This document shows, piece after piece, positions 1-11,458 of a DNA stretch of 64,000 bases. Each line of letters begins with the position of its first letter. Position 1 is the stretch's first letter. The position numbers were made by a program, and so were the translations under genes. The notes beneath the pieces are model-generated. The model was not told the DNA's origin and did not search any database. It worked only from the letters and a program-made list of their open reading frames with translations. This DNA comes from Tanypteryx hageni (taxonomy: Eukaryota; Arthropoda; Insecta; Odonata; Petaluridae): positions 2,315,410 to 2,379,409 of the forward strand of contig CM054118.1 of NCBI GenBank assembly GCA_028673005.1. Reading direction: 5' to 3'.

Positions 1-254
1 ATCCTTAAGGAAACTTTGGTTTCAATAATGGATGTGGGCTATGCCTCTCTAGAAGCATGTGCGTGTTTATTTTCTGGTTTCGGAGAACTGCTTACTGTTT
101 ATGTAATGACTAGGTGTTAACCCGACAAAAATGACGGAAAATATATATGGATGAGATAGTGAGAAAGGACATCCAATACTTCGGATGAATAATTTCATGT
201 GAAGTTTTATTCTCTCTAAAGTAACGGAAAAATAAAAATGATGAAATAAAAAGC
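1..254. other. no gene recognised
   Basis: AT-rich sequence with only short chance reading frames. I see no repeat, RNA gene or transposon domain. Confidence 0.5.
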
Positions 255-322
255 GCCTCAAGAGAGACTCGATACCTGGTTTCCCTCATATTAATGAAGC
301 ACGCTAACTTCTACACCAATTG
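255..322 (-). repeat. tRNA-like SINE relic
   Basis: Read on the minus strand, the stretch has an A-box-like segment (GAAGTTAGCGTGC) followed about 30 nt later by a degenerate B-box-like segment (GGTATCGAGTCTC). This is the order and spacing of a pol III promoter in a tRNA or tRNA-derived SINE. The first arm does not pair well with the last, and no CCA-side acceptor stem is clear, so a working tRNA is unlikely. Seen: the two box-like motifs. Inferred: SINE origin. Confidence 0.35.
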
Positions 323-1056
323 AAACTTTTGATTCACATTCTAAGAAACCGTATATATATTTGTTAATATCTACAGCAGTTAAATGATATTTTATTATTT
401 TGTGGAGCCTTGAACTCGAATTTTCAAGTTTTAAGATTTTTGCATAGGAGAGGAGAAGTTTCTACATCTTGAAAATGATCGACTTTTTAGGAGGTCGGGG
501 AAAAGGTCTAGAGCCCGGAAACGGGCATACGGAATCGGCTTGTATGTATAGGTAATAATTTACTAGTAGTATATTCAATTTCATTCTATGCGAAATAAAC
601 TTCACGTCGGCATTATACTAAAGAATATTTTCACTTCAATTTCTAAAGAGAAATCTTTTTGGTGTCCGTACGCGCGAGCTTTACAATATCCTACTTGGAA
701 AGATCGCGCTAACACACATACTGCGGTAGAACCGTGGGCTAGAGTCCAATGGGGAATCTGAATGTATTGGCTTTCTCGGATCATCACACCCCGGAATAAC
801 TCGCCAGTTCATTTCCTTCCGTGGATAAAAAATAACGGTATTTTTGGGAGAAGAAAGTACATTGTGTGTGTCATTCAATTGGCGCTTACCCTCAAAATAG
901 AATTGGCACTGCAGAGAGAATGATACTCGTCGGAGTACGTAAACAGAAATTAATATGAAAACTTCTCGTAAATATAATTTTTTTTATCCAAGGATTCAGA
1001 AATGGTGGGAAACTCTGGACTTAGAAATGAAGATACAAACATGAAATCATAATATT
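323..1056. other. no gene recognised
   Basis: No domain, RNA or repeat structure recognised. It probably includes part of the Tc1-like element's flank, but I could not find a terminal inverted repeat here. Confidence 0.45.
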
Positions 1057-2191
1057 TTAATATTTTGTAGGATTGCCATCGTTTTCAATCACAGACATAA
1101 TTTTTGCCCCCATGGAGTCTACGAAATTTTGAATTATTGTCAGACGACGGCTGAAGCTTTCCCACACTTCCCGGACGTGGGCTTCCAAAGCCGCCTCTCT
1201 TCTATCACCGGCATAATCCCATTATTTTACCATGATACCCCACAGATTCTCTATGGGGTTGAGATCGGGTGAGTTAGAAGGCCACGGCAGGGCGGAAATT
1301 CTTGGGCTTTCCTCGAAGAAGCGCTTGGTAGTATTGGCCTTATGAATAGGACAATTGTCCTGGACGAACACTACTTCCTCACCTGGAGGAACAACCTCAT
1401 CTAGAAAAGGGAGTCAATTCCCCCCTCAAAATTTCGAGGTAATCGACAGAAGTCATTCTAGATGGTGTCCTCACCAAAGGCCTTGGACCAGCTGCCGACA
1501 TCGCTCCCCAGAAACTCATGCTAATATGCCCAGGGTTATTTTTTTGGATAATGCGGCGCTGTTCGTATCTTTAAAAAATACACACAATAGAAATATTATA
1601 TTGGAAAATGTTAACATAAACATTTGCACTTTATCTACTAGTAATGAAATTCGATATTTACCTGGTATTTCTTGGCCACCAGAGTTCCAATTTATCTAGC
1701 TGGTTACTCCTAAAAGTTTTCTCGTCGGAAAATACGTCGTCTCAGAATGCGTCATCGATATATCTATAAGATTCCGAGAACTCCCTTCGAGCAATCCTCT
1801 GAGAGTCTGTCATAGATGGTTGTTTTGCCAGTTGGTAATGACGAACTCCTCCATCGTGTATTCGGCGCCTTGTGGTGGAGTAGCTGTAGTTTAAATTCAA
1901 ATTTCGGTGAAGATGTTTCAACCCTCCGTGTGACAAAGGGTTGTCCACCAAAGTTCGCCTCAATGCACTATTTTCCTCCCTACTTGTACACCGTGATCTA
2001 CCGCTCTTCTGCTTTGATTCGGGAGAATCATCACCTTCTCTCTGTCTTCTCAGCCAATTATATACCGTACTTCTGTGAATGTTCATTTCCCTTGCTACCT
2101 GACTAACAGTTTTGCCTGCAAAAATCAAGCCTATCATTCGTCCTCTCTCAGCTGAGATAATAGTGGCGTTACCTCGACGTTCCATTTTCAC
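1057..2191 (-). pseudogene. Tc1-like (IS630/Tc1/mariner) transposase, inactivated, with one intron
   Basis: A Tc1-type DDE transposase would cut and paste its own element at TA sites. Residues 1-149 (2191 down to 1742) form the paired-like DNA-binding part, including helix-turn-helix VSQVAREMNIHRSTVYNWLR. Downstream in the same sense come FSDEKTF (first catalytic Asp), VFVQDNCPIHKA (second Asp) and LPWPSNSPDLNPIENLWG (third acidic residue), ending at a TAA at 1057-1059. Spliced length is about 347 codons, normal for the family. It is broken by a TGA just after IDDAF near 1740, one frameshift near 1400 in the stretch between the catalytic blocks, and a TAA after LWGIMVK near 1230. No terminal inverted repeats were found outside the frame, so the element ends are unknown. 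Family assignment is secure; the element is dead. Confidence 0.88.
1569..1661 (-). other. spliceosomal-type intron in the Tc1-like transposase
   Basis: On the minus strand this 93-bp segment begins GTAAATATCG and ends TTTTTTAAAG. Removing it joins tgg cca aga aat acc ag to a tac gaa cag, giving the continuous family sequence WPRNTRYEQRR. Retained, it would give an immediate in-frame TAA. The exact GT-AG boundaries and the restored frame argue for an intron rather than random decay. The donor is weak beyond GTAA. Confidence 0.65.
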
Positions 2192-3585
2192 TGCGATCAG
2201 CCAACGACTGAATCAGAAGGTGGTTTCAGAAAACAAAAAGTGATGCTAGTGAAATAGAACAGTGCAATTCGACGGCTCCATTTATACAGCTGTTTCTTGG
2301 AGAAGAATCCTCAAGTCACCGCACTCGCCACATCCGAACAAACGGGAGAGAGATTGAAGATTGTAAACAAAATCACGTGTCTCTACATAAAAACACGGCG
2401 CACATTCAAAAATAATTTGCATGGAAAGTTTCATCGCGAAAAAGTAAGTGAATGGTTGAATACTAAAATAATCATCCAAAAGTTTGATCGCAATATCTTC
2501 ATCTTTCAAATCCGACTCGCTACCACTACGCCACCATACATTCTTGTTGATTAGGGTTGATAGTTACATAGTTTATGCACTCATAAAATTTCTGTTAAAA
2601 GCCATTATTAATATTGCACCAGAATTCGATCCCCGGAGCCTTATCATTATTTGAAGGGGATGCTTAAAAATTTGCTGTGATTTAATAAGCTTTTTATACC
2701 AACTGCAACTTCGCAGCTGTTGTGGTTCTCTCTGGTGAGCTGTCATAAGATTCGAACTGGGTACAGCCGCAGTCATTGTCTTCGAAAAGTTAAAATGTAT
2801 TTAATACAAACGACACTAACTACATATGGCGACTAAGATTGAAACGTGAATTTCCTCGATTTGTGATATCTTTAAACGCGTGAAACCTAATATTTGAAAG
2901 TACTTCAAGACTTTAGGCTAATACGAAGATTGAGTGTATTTGTAATTCCTGGTCGTCATGGAATATTCAAGTTATGCGAGAGTTGAAATACGATTTCTGG
3001 AAAGGGCGCAAGTGGCGCCGCTCATTTTGCCGATCGACTTTTGAAAGTGACTGTACGTGAATATTCAGCACAAATCAAATGAATCACCTTTATGGTAGGT
3101 TTATCAAAATATACATGTTTTTCATAAATCTTTAAATAATTTTCCAAGTTATTTCCCCAGTTACGTATATTTTTAAATATATTAGACTAACTTTGTAATT
3201 TACGTTGAAGGTTATTTTTATAAAACGCTGTCAAAATGACAGAAAATTTGATTTCCATTAAAAATGAAAGAAGGTATTCCTCTCAATGTAGAAATTAGAT
3301 ATCGACTTTTTATTAGAATATTAAATACTAAGTAGATTTTGCTTTTAATGAATACTGAACGTCTGCCTCATCAAATTTATTCTAAAAAAATTGCAATTAT
3401 TTGTTATTATATATTATCAGCGCATCAGCCGTTGTTCTGTTTTTATGTTATTTTTGAAACCAAAGTGAATGATCCCACTAAGTTACTCAATGATTTGGTA
3501 CATTTAAATTATATCCTAAAGTTTCAAAGATCAATATTTCAGAAAGTACTGAAACTGCAATTCGACTGGATTCTCATCTTTAGGA
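2192..3585. other. no gene recognised
   Basis: AT-rich sequence with several short frames that have no family signature. A short frame at 3339-3590 ends just before recognisable hAT coding and may include its degraded upstream part. Confidence 0.4.
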
Positions 3586-3589
3586 TATG

Positions 3590-4230
3590 AATTTGAAAAA
3601 GAAATATCAGAGTGCAAATTATCTGATGAAGTAAACCGTGAAAGATGTCATAATTTTCTAGTTTCACTTATAAAAGAACTTCGACGAAGGTTGCTAGAGA
3701 ATTCTACTGCTTTGCAGTCAATGTCTTGTTTGAGTGCAAGTGAATGTTTGAAACATACGAAACCAGAAATACTTAATCTAGCAAAAATGTTTGTAGAAGA
3801 TTCAACAATTCTGACTGGTACTGACTTTCAGTGGAAAAAACGGAAACCTCAGATACGTTTAAACTTGACCGGAAACCGCTAGCTGCCGGGATTCAACTGG
3901 TGAAAATATTTCTGAGGATATTTCAAATCTAACTTTAATTGTACTCACATTACCTCACTCAAATGCTGTTTAACGTCAATTTAATGTCATGGGCATTGTA
4001 AAATCAAAATTAAAGAAACAGGATGTGTCAAAACTTGAAAGGCAATTTTGGCCATTAGATATGATTTAAGAAGGCATGGGAAATGTTGCTGCAATTACGA
4101 ACTGCCCGTAAGTGTAATAAGCAAAATTGGTTCCACTGATGCATATGAGGATTTACCTAAAGATGAAACCAAAAGTAGTCATATAAGTGGTGAAGAGTTA
4201 TCCGAATGTGACTTATATATGAAGCGTTAA
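3590..4230 (+). pseudogene. hAT-superfamily transposase, C-terminal fragment
   Basis: Translation in patched frames gives a late transposase section (ECKLSDEVNRERC, then a region rich in Leu and Lys) followed by the hAT C-terminal dimerisation signature: LTLIVLTLPHSNA, a degenerate ERQF-type core, VMGIVKSKLR, then LRRHGKCCCNYELP. hAT transposases dimerise through this region. Frameshifts and stops lie at about 3880, 3970 and 4060. The N-terminal DNA-binding and catalytic parts are absent, so this is a 5'-truncated or deeply decayed copy. hAT assignment is inferred from the dimerisation motif. Confidence 0.6.
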
Positions 4231-4264
4231 TGTAGTACTTTTTTATGGTGAATTTCTAATATAT

Positions 4265-4945
4265 TTTATTACTTTCACCATACGTAGTATAGGGGCAATT
4301 ATTGTTTTCATAAAATAATCGGTTTCGAGATTTCAACGGATATACACGTTTGAGGTCCCATGAACACGTTTTGACCATTTTCTCGATTATGTTTGTGTGT
4401 GTGATAAAAGGTTTGTGGGTGCTCTAACTCAACAACTATTAATCATGTCATCGCAAAAGTTTATATTTGACATTTTCATTAAAGGGACAAGAGTTGATTA
4501 GTTTGTGGTAAAAATCGGCCAACCGGAAGTGGGTGTTAACTCTTGTCACATCCATTTAAAAAATATTTGATGAATGTAAAAAGTATCGAAATAAAATTTG
4601 TAGTAAATTTAATTTTCTACAACCTTTGTTTGAAATATTTTCCCATATGCATTGTTTAAGAGATATCTCAAAAACTAAATTTTTTAGCTGCCACAACCAC
4701 GCCATATACCGGCGACTATTGTAAATACTTTACGCATAGTACGTCTTAGTAACGCTCCTTTTAATTTTAATTGTTGGAGTTTCGTGGCTATATCCAATAT
4801 CAGAAGGCTATGATTGGATTTTATTTCTGTTCTTTTTAAAGTCTTTAAAATTTGCTACCAGTTCCGTAAAATATTTATTATCATGTAACCCATTTGGAAT
4901 ATTACAGGTGTGGAGAAAGTTATGTGGTGGCCACCTCAGATTTTT
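4265..4945 (+). repeat. dispersed repeat R1, long copy
   Basis: The segment starting TTACTTTCACCATACGTAGT matches, inverted, the block at 56845-57100. Shared pieces include CATACGTAGTATAGGGG, TTTCGAGATTTCAACGGA and ACGTTTTGACCATTTTCTCG. Its far end carries GAGAAAGTTATGTGGTGGCC, also present inverted at 56845. A partial copy is at 8340-8420. I see no coding potential or clear inverted termini. Family unknown. Confidence 0.6.
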
Positions 4946-5499
4946 TTCATTTTATTTTAAAAGCTTAACTTGTAAATGAAATTAATTTTACAAATTCTAC
5001 CAGATTTATATTAATCAATTAATATTATCTTAATTGTTATTCATTTATAAAAAAGAAGATAGGTTTACCAATTATTTATAATAAGAGTTATTTTGAAGTG
5101 TTTATGTACTTTTTATTTTTAACGACTTTTTAGTGCCATTTCTTTGAGTTTAGCGACTTTTAGCTACTTTTTAGGGTGGATTTAGCGACAATTTCAAATT
5201 TATTTTGGTAACCCTGATGTTCAGCCACTTTATGCCTGTAATAGAGGTGCTGCTATTGGCGCAAACAAGATATATAAACACCGAACAGAAATTCCAACAA
5301 ACAATGCAAACTTTCCCAAGAGATCATTTCCTCGCTGAACAGCAGAATGGAATGGAGTTTCTCCGACAGCTGGCGCAGATCGGAAAGCGTCATCGTTTGT
5401 TAATTTTAATAATCAATAAGTTAAACGGATTTTAAAAGCGGCACAAAAACAGTCTTCACCTCAAAACAGCGCTGCACTTAGAAAAGGAAACGTCCCCGT
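4946..5499. other. no gene recognised
   Basis: AT-rich sequence containing short direct repetitions of the type TTTAGCGACTTTTTAG at 5110-5190. No coding signature. Confidence 0.4.
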
Positions 5500-6135
5500 T
5501 TTAACGCAGATCCGTTTTCGTGTTGTGCCTTCTTCCTCCTCTTCTTCTTTTACGCACACATCTTTTTCTTACTCGCAGTAATTCTCATACCCTTTTCTTT
5601 CCCGCGCCTTCTTTATTACGACATCTGTTTCTGGGTCTTTCGCTCTCTAACCGCAATCAAGCCCCTTTTTATTCTTTCCCCTCCTCTCTCTTTCTCTCGA
5701 AATTTATCGAGGAATGCCTAGGAAAGACGGCAAAGGGAAGATGGGTATGGTGTTATAAATCCATCCGAGCGAAGGAGTCAATGCGTCAATTAGATTTAGT
5801 TTTTGGGAGTTGTCTTGGCGTGCGGAAGTAAGGGAAGCATCTTTGTTCCGTTTGTTTATTTTTATCTATTTTCTCTTCGGCGTTTCCTAGGATATCGCGC
5901 TCTCTCGCGGGTTCCTCCTTTATTTTTTTTGAATGCGAGTGATTGCGCGCGCGAAGGAAGAACCGCAGATTTTCCGGAGAAAAGTTTTCGGGAAGTTTGT
6001 AAGAGAGAATTGGTCGGGGGGAAGGGTTTTTCGCAAATCAAGAGAAGACGGTTATGTCTCACCCCAAAAAGTTTTCGCATTTTTCTTTTTTGTTCAAGTT
6101 AATGAAGAAGTAACTTTTCTGAAATCGATGTTTTT
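5500..6135. other. pyrimidine-skewed patch with chance frames
   Basis: The + strand is rich in C and T with interspersed CpG. Its overlapping frames are driven by composition and contain no domain. Similar patches lie at 33300-33900, 45430-45640, 55020-55600, 57880-58130 and 61170-61500. No shared sequence longer than short motifs is obvious among them. Confidence 0.35.
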
Positions 6136-6245
6136 TTAAATCATGAATGTAAAACCTAAAATATGTCGGGTGAGTAGAAGTTCTTAGGAGTTACACTAAC
6201 TCAGTAACAATACGTTCAGTAGGGAGCAAGTCAGATGCGTCATAG

Positions 6246-6771
6246 CAGAGATGGGCGGGCAAAAATTTTATAGGTGGCGGGCCGCATTAACAGATTAAAA
6301 TGCATCGGCGGGCCACATTAGGTTTCACATCGGAATTTACTTAAGGTATTGGTGAAAACGAAAAATTGTATAGCTTGCTAATCCTGTCACGCTCGACTGT
6401 GGTGCCGGTCTTAAAAAGCCTTTATAAAAGAGCGGGAGAATCGATAACTATTTATGACTGACTGAAATGCTATTTTAAACAAGATTTCCGAGTAGATGAG
6501 AATGGGAGAGAGGAAGAGAGAAAAGGAGGAAGAATGGTAAGGGCCTATATTCTTATACCCGCCATATTTGATGGGAAATCACGGTAGTTAATAATACAAA
6601 TGTTAGCGCGATTGCGTCGTTGGAAAAGGTTTTCCGGTAATGATTTTGACCAAAAAATGCGAAATGATATGTATTGCATGCCACGGTTCACTCTCATAAT
6701 GGCATTGCGGGCCACATAAAATGATCCCGGGGGCCTGACGTGGCCCGCGGGACGTATTTTGCACACCCCCG
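6246..6771. mobile_element. non-autonomous hAT-like element
   Basis: The left end CAGAGATGGGCGGGCAAAA and, inverted, the right end (GGGGGTGTGCAAAATACG) both continue into CGGGCC-type sequence, the familiar pattern of small hAT elements. Flanks cgtcatag (6238-6245) and cgttatac (6772-6779) match at 6 of 8 positions, fitting an aged 8-bp hAT target duplication. There is no transposase frame inside. Confidence 0.6.
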
Positions 6772-7166
6772 CGTTATACCATCTTCAGACAGGGTTCGAG
6801 GACTCTAATCTAGAGCCCTGCTGGGATGCCTCCTCGAGTACGAAGGAAAATCGAATATTTTTCGCTAATCCGTCCTATCGTTGAATTCTGCTGCGCAGTC
6901 AGGAGCCCTTTTGTGGAGGTTTTGTTTTGGGACCTCGGAATGGCCTAGCGTTGTGTAAAGGGCAATTATCGATAGTTTGCATGCGTATTAGAGCTTTTAA
7001 GAGACTTGACATGCCAGACAATGAAGAATAGCGAAATTTTATACAGGTGGGAGCTGTTTGAGTTCATTGTGGATTTTTGAGTCATAGTTGTACCCACAGT
7101 TATGCAGATCATTTTCCCCAGATGTAATAAGAGAGAGCCCGACAGAGGCTTTAATTCAGTGCACTG

Positions 7167-8221
7167 CAGTGGTGGGCAACCTTTTCTACCTCGCGGGCCG
7201 CGTTGCCAATTGCCAATGCTTCGGCGGGCAGTGGCGGATTTACGCCTTCTGGGGCCCCTGGCGCTAAATATTTGGGGGCCCCTGGCGCTAAGCAGTCGGG
7301 GGGCCTGCAATCTAAATATATAGTGAAAACGCTCCTAACAACTACCCTCTTTTGTGACACCTCTTAACAATCGTTTTTCTATTGAATCATAGAGAGGTTC
7401 CACTGGTTTTAAAATAAAGACGTTTAATATTTCTGAGATTATATACACGAGCAATTTTTCGGGCCCCTCACTTCAAGGAGCCCGTCACACGTCAAGACCG
7501 ACCCCTCTTAAATTTGCCACTGACAATGGGTGTGAGGGAGAAATTCAAGATTTAGGGTAACTTTAGGGAAATCTTGAATTTTCCCCCATTTTCGAGGAAC
7601 CCTATGGTTCCGCGTAACCCAAGTTGAGAAGCACTGCAAGACGTAACGGGGCCCCATATTTCACGGGGTCCCATACTTCACGGGGCCCCTGGCGCGCGCC
7701 ATGTGCGACCCCCCCTAAATCCTCCACTGGTGTCCACAGCTCTTAAGCGGCGATTACACACAGGAGTTGACTCGTAGATGGTCGGATTTTTATCGAATCG
7801 AACCCAGATCGACTCTACTTGGAAGACGAATCGTGGTTACACGTAAAGTCATGAAGGAAAATTCAAAGGCTGCGTTGCGAAGATAAATGAAAGACGATAA
7901 GCGGATTTTTTTGTCGGTTTGGGGGCCCCTGGGCATGTGGGGCCCGAGGCATACGCCTCATACGCCTGTGCGATAATCCGCCACTGTCGGCGGGCCAGAT
8001 TTGACTATAAATCGAACGTTCCCTAGAGATTATAAGGTGTCGTATAAGTATACAAATCAAGTCTAGACTAGGATTTCAGGGTTAACATTTCAATATCAAG
8101 TATTTTGTTGCCTTAATTTTAATGCATACGATACAGATTTTGTTAAATCTCTTTTGAATCATAACTTCGCGGGTCGCATAAAACGCTTTCGAGGACGCGA
8201 TCCAGAGATTGCTCACCACTA
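7167..8221. mobile_element. non-autonomous hAT-like element (outer of a nest)
   Basis: The left end CAGTGGTGGGCAACCT is mirrored by the right end, which reads TAGTGGTGAGCAATCT on the other strand. Both are followed by CGCGGG-type sequence. The element is interrupted at 7229-7986 by another insertion. No 8-bp target duplication was found at the outer ends. It has no coding capacity. Confidence 0.65.
7229..7986. mobile_element. non-autonomous hAT-like element, nested insertion
   Basis: The termini are CAGTGGCGGATTTACGCC and, inverted, CAGTGGCGGATTATCGCA. The insertion is bounded by a perfect 8-bp duplication tcggcggg at 7221-7228 and 7987-7994, and removing it restores the outer element. Internal ends of the same type (AAATTTGCCACTG near 7525, AATCCTCCACTG near 7733) and repeated GGGGCCCCTGGCGC blocks suggest it is itself a composite of two or three family members. 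Confidence 0.8.
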
Positions 8222-8224
8222 CTT

Positions 8225-9275
8225 TAACCAGAGTAGGTATATGTTTTATCCACCCCTGCAAAAAACTGTTGGCGGCTTGCAGGATAGTAGTGTAAAATGT
8301 AATTTGTGTTCGTGTCTGTGAGTTAGTATATTCTCACATACAAAGTGTGTACGTAGAAAACGAATGGCGATGGTGAAAAATTTCGAGATTTCGATGGATA
8401 TGCATGTTTTTTGTCCGAAGTGATTCTTACAGTTCTCTCTGTCTGTTGTTTGTCGTCAATGCGCGGCTCTAGGGGCTAAACGTTTGAACAAAACCAATTA
8501 ACTTTCATATTTACTTAAGATATCACCTAGAATGAAAGCCTCGTAGAAATTAATTAATCGCATAGGGAAAAAATGGAGAATAGTTTATTCTTGACAATAT
8601 TTACAAATTTATTCATAATTTATTCATGAGCGGTGTCGGTTGGATTTTGATTAAAATAGGTTCGTATGTAATGTCATAAACGTTACTACGTAATTTATAT
8701 TATAAGTAGTACATAGCGTTAAATGACATTACAACATAGCGAGTTTTACGCACAACTATTGCTGCTATTCCCACTAACAGAAGCAGCATTGTTGCTTCGC
8801 ATCAAACTGCCACTATATATATTGTAATAACCAGTGTCGTTATTGTATGAAATAGAAACGTAGGAATGTGAGAAAGTTTGTGCAGCGTTTGTTGCCCCGA
8901 TTTCTTTTGTCTTCAAATACGCTCTCCCCTCGAACTGCACGGTTTAGCTTTGCACCTTACAGGTTTAGCACGACTTTCCTTTTAAAGAAATGCCTACAAT
9001 TGCACGGCCATCGACTTCACTGAAGCACAGCTTCGGAACAGTCTTCGAGCAATAACAAGATGATCCCAACGGAACTTATGATGCCTACTTTCCACATAAT
9101 ATTTATTTAATATTTATATTGGCTTTAATAACTTTAAAATCACCGCGGATGAGTTGGTCTTTGTGTTCCCAAGTTTCGTAATTTAGTGTTATAAAATATA
9201 ACAAATACATTCGAACGGAAAAATAAATTGATCACGCGTATTTTTGTGGCAAAATAACGCGTGTATAGGTTGAAC
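8225..9275. other. no gene; small R1 repeat fragment
   Basis: Positions 8375-8410 (TTTCGAGATTTCGATGGATA and flank) match the R1 repeat core of 4265-4945. The rest is AT-rich with no recognisable signature. Confidence 0.4.
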
Positions 9276-9559
9276 CAGGGGTGATCAAACCTTTTCATAT
9301 CATGGGGCAATTTCAGCCTGGTAAGCTGGGCTACTTATTTTTTCAATATATAAAAATGGATCGTAAGAATGTATTAGACTACAAATTTACCGTAAAATGT
9401 ATTTATTATCTAAAAATTTTTAAATTTAACAAAATATATAACTAAGTAATTTATTTAAATTTTATCTTGATTTCCGCGATAATGGGAACGTTTACACTGC
9501 ATATCTTCAGCTAGTGAATGGTAATTGGGGATGTAACTCGAATCCGAGAGACGTATACA

Positions 9560-9960
9560 ATCTTCGAGATGTTCATTACTGACAATGAGTGCATTTCTAG
9601 TTTTTGATTTAATTAAGTTCATATTAGAAAATATCGATTCGCATAAGTGGAATGAAAATACGCATTAAAAATTAATTCAATATATTTTATATTCGGAAAC
9701 TTATCAGATGAAACAAGTTTCCAAAAGGTTGAATCGTTATACCCTGCTTTCAACTCTATATTATTTTGCAACATAATGATTTCATCTTCCAGGTCTGTTT
9801 CATTTATGTTAAACATATCTTTTATTTTGCTTGAAATATCTTCAATGTCGGTTATGGAAAACGGATTTGAACAAAATGTAGCAACGGGTTCCAGCTCTCT
9901 AAAATCTTGAAAACGCTCTTCAAATTGTTTATAATTTTACTAATAAACCAACGTAAATTT
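9560..9960 (-). pseudogene. hAT-1 transposase, C-terminal part
   Basis: The minus strand reads FEERFQDFREL, then NINETDLEDEIIMLQNNIEL, then FWKLVSSDKFPNIKYIEL, HSTY and, after a one-base frameshift near 9640, CESIFSNMNLIKSKTRNAL. This is the hAT dimerisation region of the transposases related to GTF2IRD2/SCAND3-type genes, where CE..FS.MN..KS..R is the hallmark. It continues the transposase piece at 13614-14010 once the LINE is removed. Stops and the frameshift make it inactive. Confidence 0.8.
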
Positions 9961-10055
9961 ATGATTTCAGTAACAATTAATTTTCACTTACTTAGTAATT
10001 TCTTTTGTTAAATATTTAAAATATTTTACATTATTCTTATTTAATTGAGAAATTA

Positions 10056-10065
10056 TTACTTGTAA
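10056..10065 (+). repeat. target-site duplication of LINE A, left copy
   Basis: TTACTTGTAA here matches TTACTTTTAA at 13611-13620 in 9 of 10 positions. The two copies flank LINE A. Confidence 0.65.
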
Positions 10066-10097
10066 GGGAAAGGGCCCGCCGGAAGGGAGATGAGCGG

Positions 10098-10556
10098 GTG
10101 TTCTCCTGGTGTATTTCAGACGGAACAGTGCCACAGGTGACGAAGGCGGTTCGGGCGGCGGCAAGTGGCACGGGATGCTCCAAGCTGCGGATAGTGGCGC
10201 ATGTAGGCACCAATGACGCAGAAGATCGGGGTTCTGAGAAGATATCGGACTCCTTCGGGGATCTATGCCCTGAGGTTCACCGACTCCGACGGGCCATGGG
10301 TATCGACATGCGCCTGACCGTATGCAGCATGGTCCCGCGGACCGACCGGGGTTCGACGGTTTGGAGCCGAGTGATCGGCTTGAATCGGAGACTCGGGAAG
10401 TTTTGCAAGAGCATGAGAGTAGATTTCGTGGAACTCGGGCCGGCTCTCGAATCGTGTAGGGTGCCCCTGAACCGATTGGGAGTTCACTATACTGCCGTGG
10501 CAGCCCAGAAGGTAGGTGGTAGAGTCTACGAGCACTGTAGAGCTTTTTTAGATTAG
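10098..10556 (+). pseudogene. LINE A ORF1 with SGNH/GDSL esterase-like domain, partial
   Basis: A 152-codon open frame. LRIVAHVGTNDA matches the block III Gly-x-Asn-Asp region of SGNH hydrolases, and RLGVHYTAVAAQKVGGRV sits where the C-terminal His block is expected. ORF1 proteins of CR1/L2-type LINEs often carry such an esterase domain, of uncertain role in the particle. The N-terminal block with the nucleophile Ser is absent, so the copy is truncated. The Asp normally preceding the catalytic His is not in its usual place. A GC-rich block unlike the AT-rich surroundings supports an insertion origin. Confidence 0.65.
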
Positions 10557-10746
10557 AGAGTAGGCCAGTGAGTAGGTCAATTTCGGTGTCATCAAATAAC
10601 TGCACTAATTATCAGAATAACTTTATTAACTCGGATAGTAGGTCAATAACTAGGTCGCCGTTGGGACTCAATAAACTCTGCGCTAACAATGGCAATGATA
10701 ACGCCGCTCTTAAAAGTCGCACCATCTATAACACAGAAAAAATTCA

Positions 10747-11435
10747 GAAGCGGCCCGAAAGCGACTCATTAACAATTTTAAATATAAACTGCCGTAGTAT
10801 CAGGAATAAGACAGCAGAATTTCAGAATTTATAAGAGGAAACTGAGGCAGATATAGTGATAGGCACAGAGAGCTGGCTAACTTCGGATATACACGACCGA
10901 GAAATTTATATAAATATAATATTCACAGACGATATAGGGTAAATAGGAACGGAAGTGGAGTTTTTATAGCGGTGAAGGACACGCTTATCAGTTCGCCAAT
11001 TGAGTTTACGGAAAACAATAGAAAGCATTTGGTGTACAATCAGCAGGGGGGGGGGGTTTAGGAAACATCTACGTATGTGCATGCTATAGGCCGCCAGGTG
11101 CAGAAGCAGAATAAATATATGAGCTAGAGGCCCATATCAGCTCAATACAGATGAAAAATAGCAAAAGTCTTATTATAGTAGGGGGAGACTTCAATCTACC
11201 CTCGATAAATTGGCGCAGTTGCAGCTTCACACCACCCGGTAGAAATCGTGAGTCATGCGAAGCACTAATAGACATCTTCAATAAACATTCCCTTATCCAG
11301 GTAGTCAGAGAACCCACGAGAGAGGACAATATATTAGACTTAATAGCAACTAATATCCCTGAACGAGTTTCTGAAGTAGTTATTGAAGAAGGAATCAGCG
11401 ATCACCGAGCAGTTCGAGTTCTCTTCTCTTCGTAA
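10747..11435 (+). pseudogene. LINE A ORF2, AP-endonuclease domain
   Basis: In patched frames: LTILNINCRSIRNK (start of the exonuclease-endonuclease-phosphatase fold), VIGTESWL (the catalytic Glu block), GVFIAVKD, NIYVCACYRPPG, LIIVGGDFNLPSINW (the GDFN block) and GISDHRAV (the terminal SDH block). This domain nicks target DNA to prime reverse transcription. Stops near 10834 and 10940 and a run of ten G near 11045 disrupt the frame. Confidence 0.85.
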
Positions 11436-11458
11436 AGTATCGCAAGCCTAAGCGAAAA

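Noticed and set aside
3622..3645. CTGATGA followed by GTGAAAG, resembling a hammerhead core
   Set aside because: It encodes LSDEVNRERC of the hAT fragment, has no helix II between the motifs and no pairing flanks.
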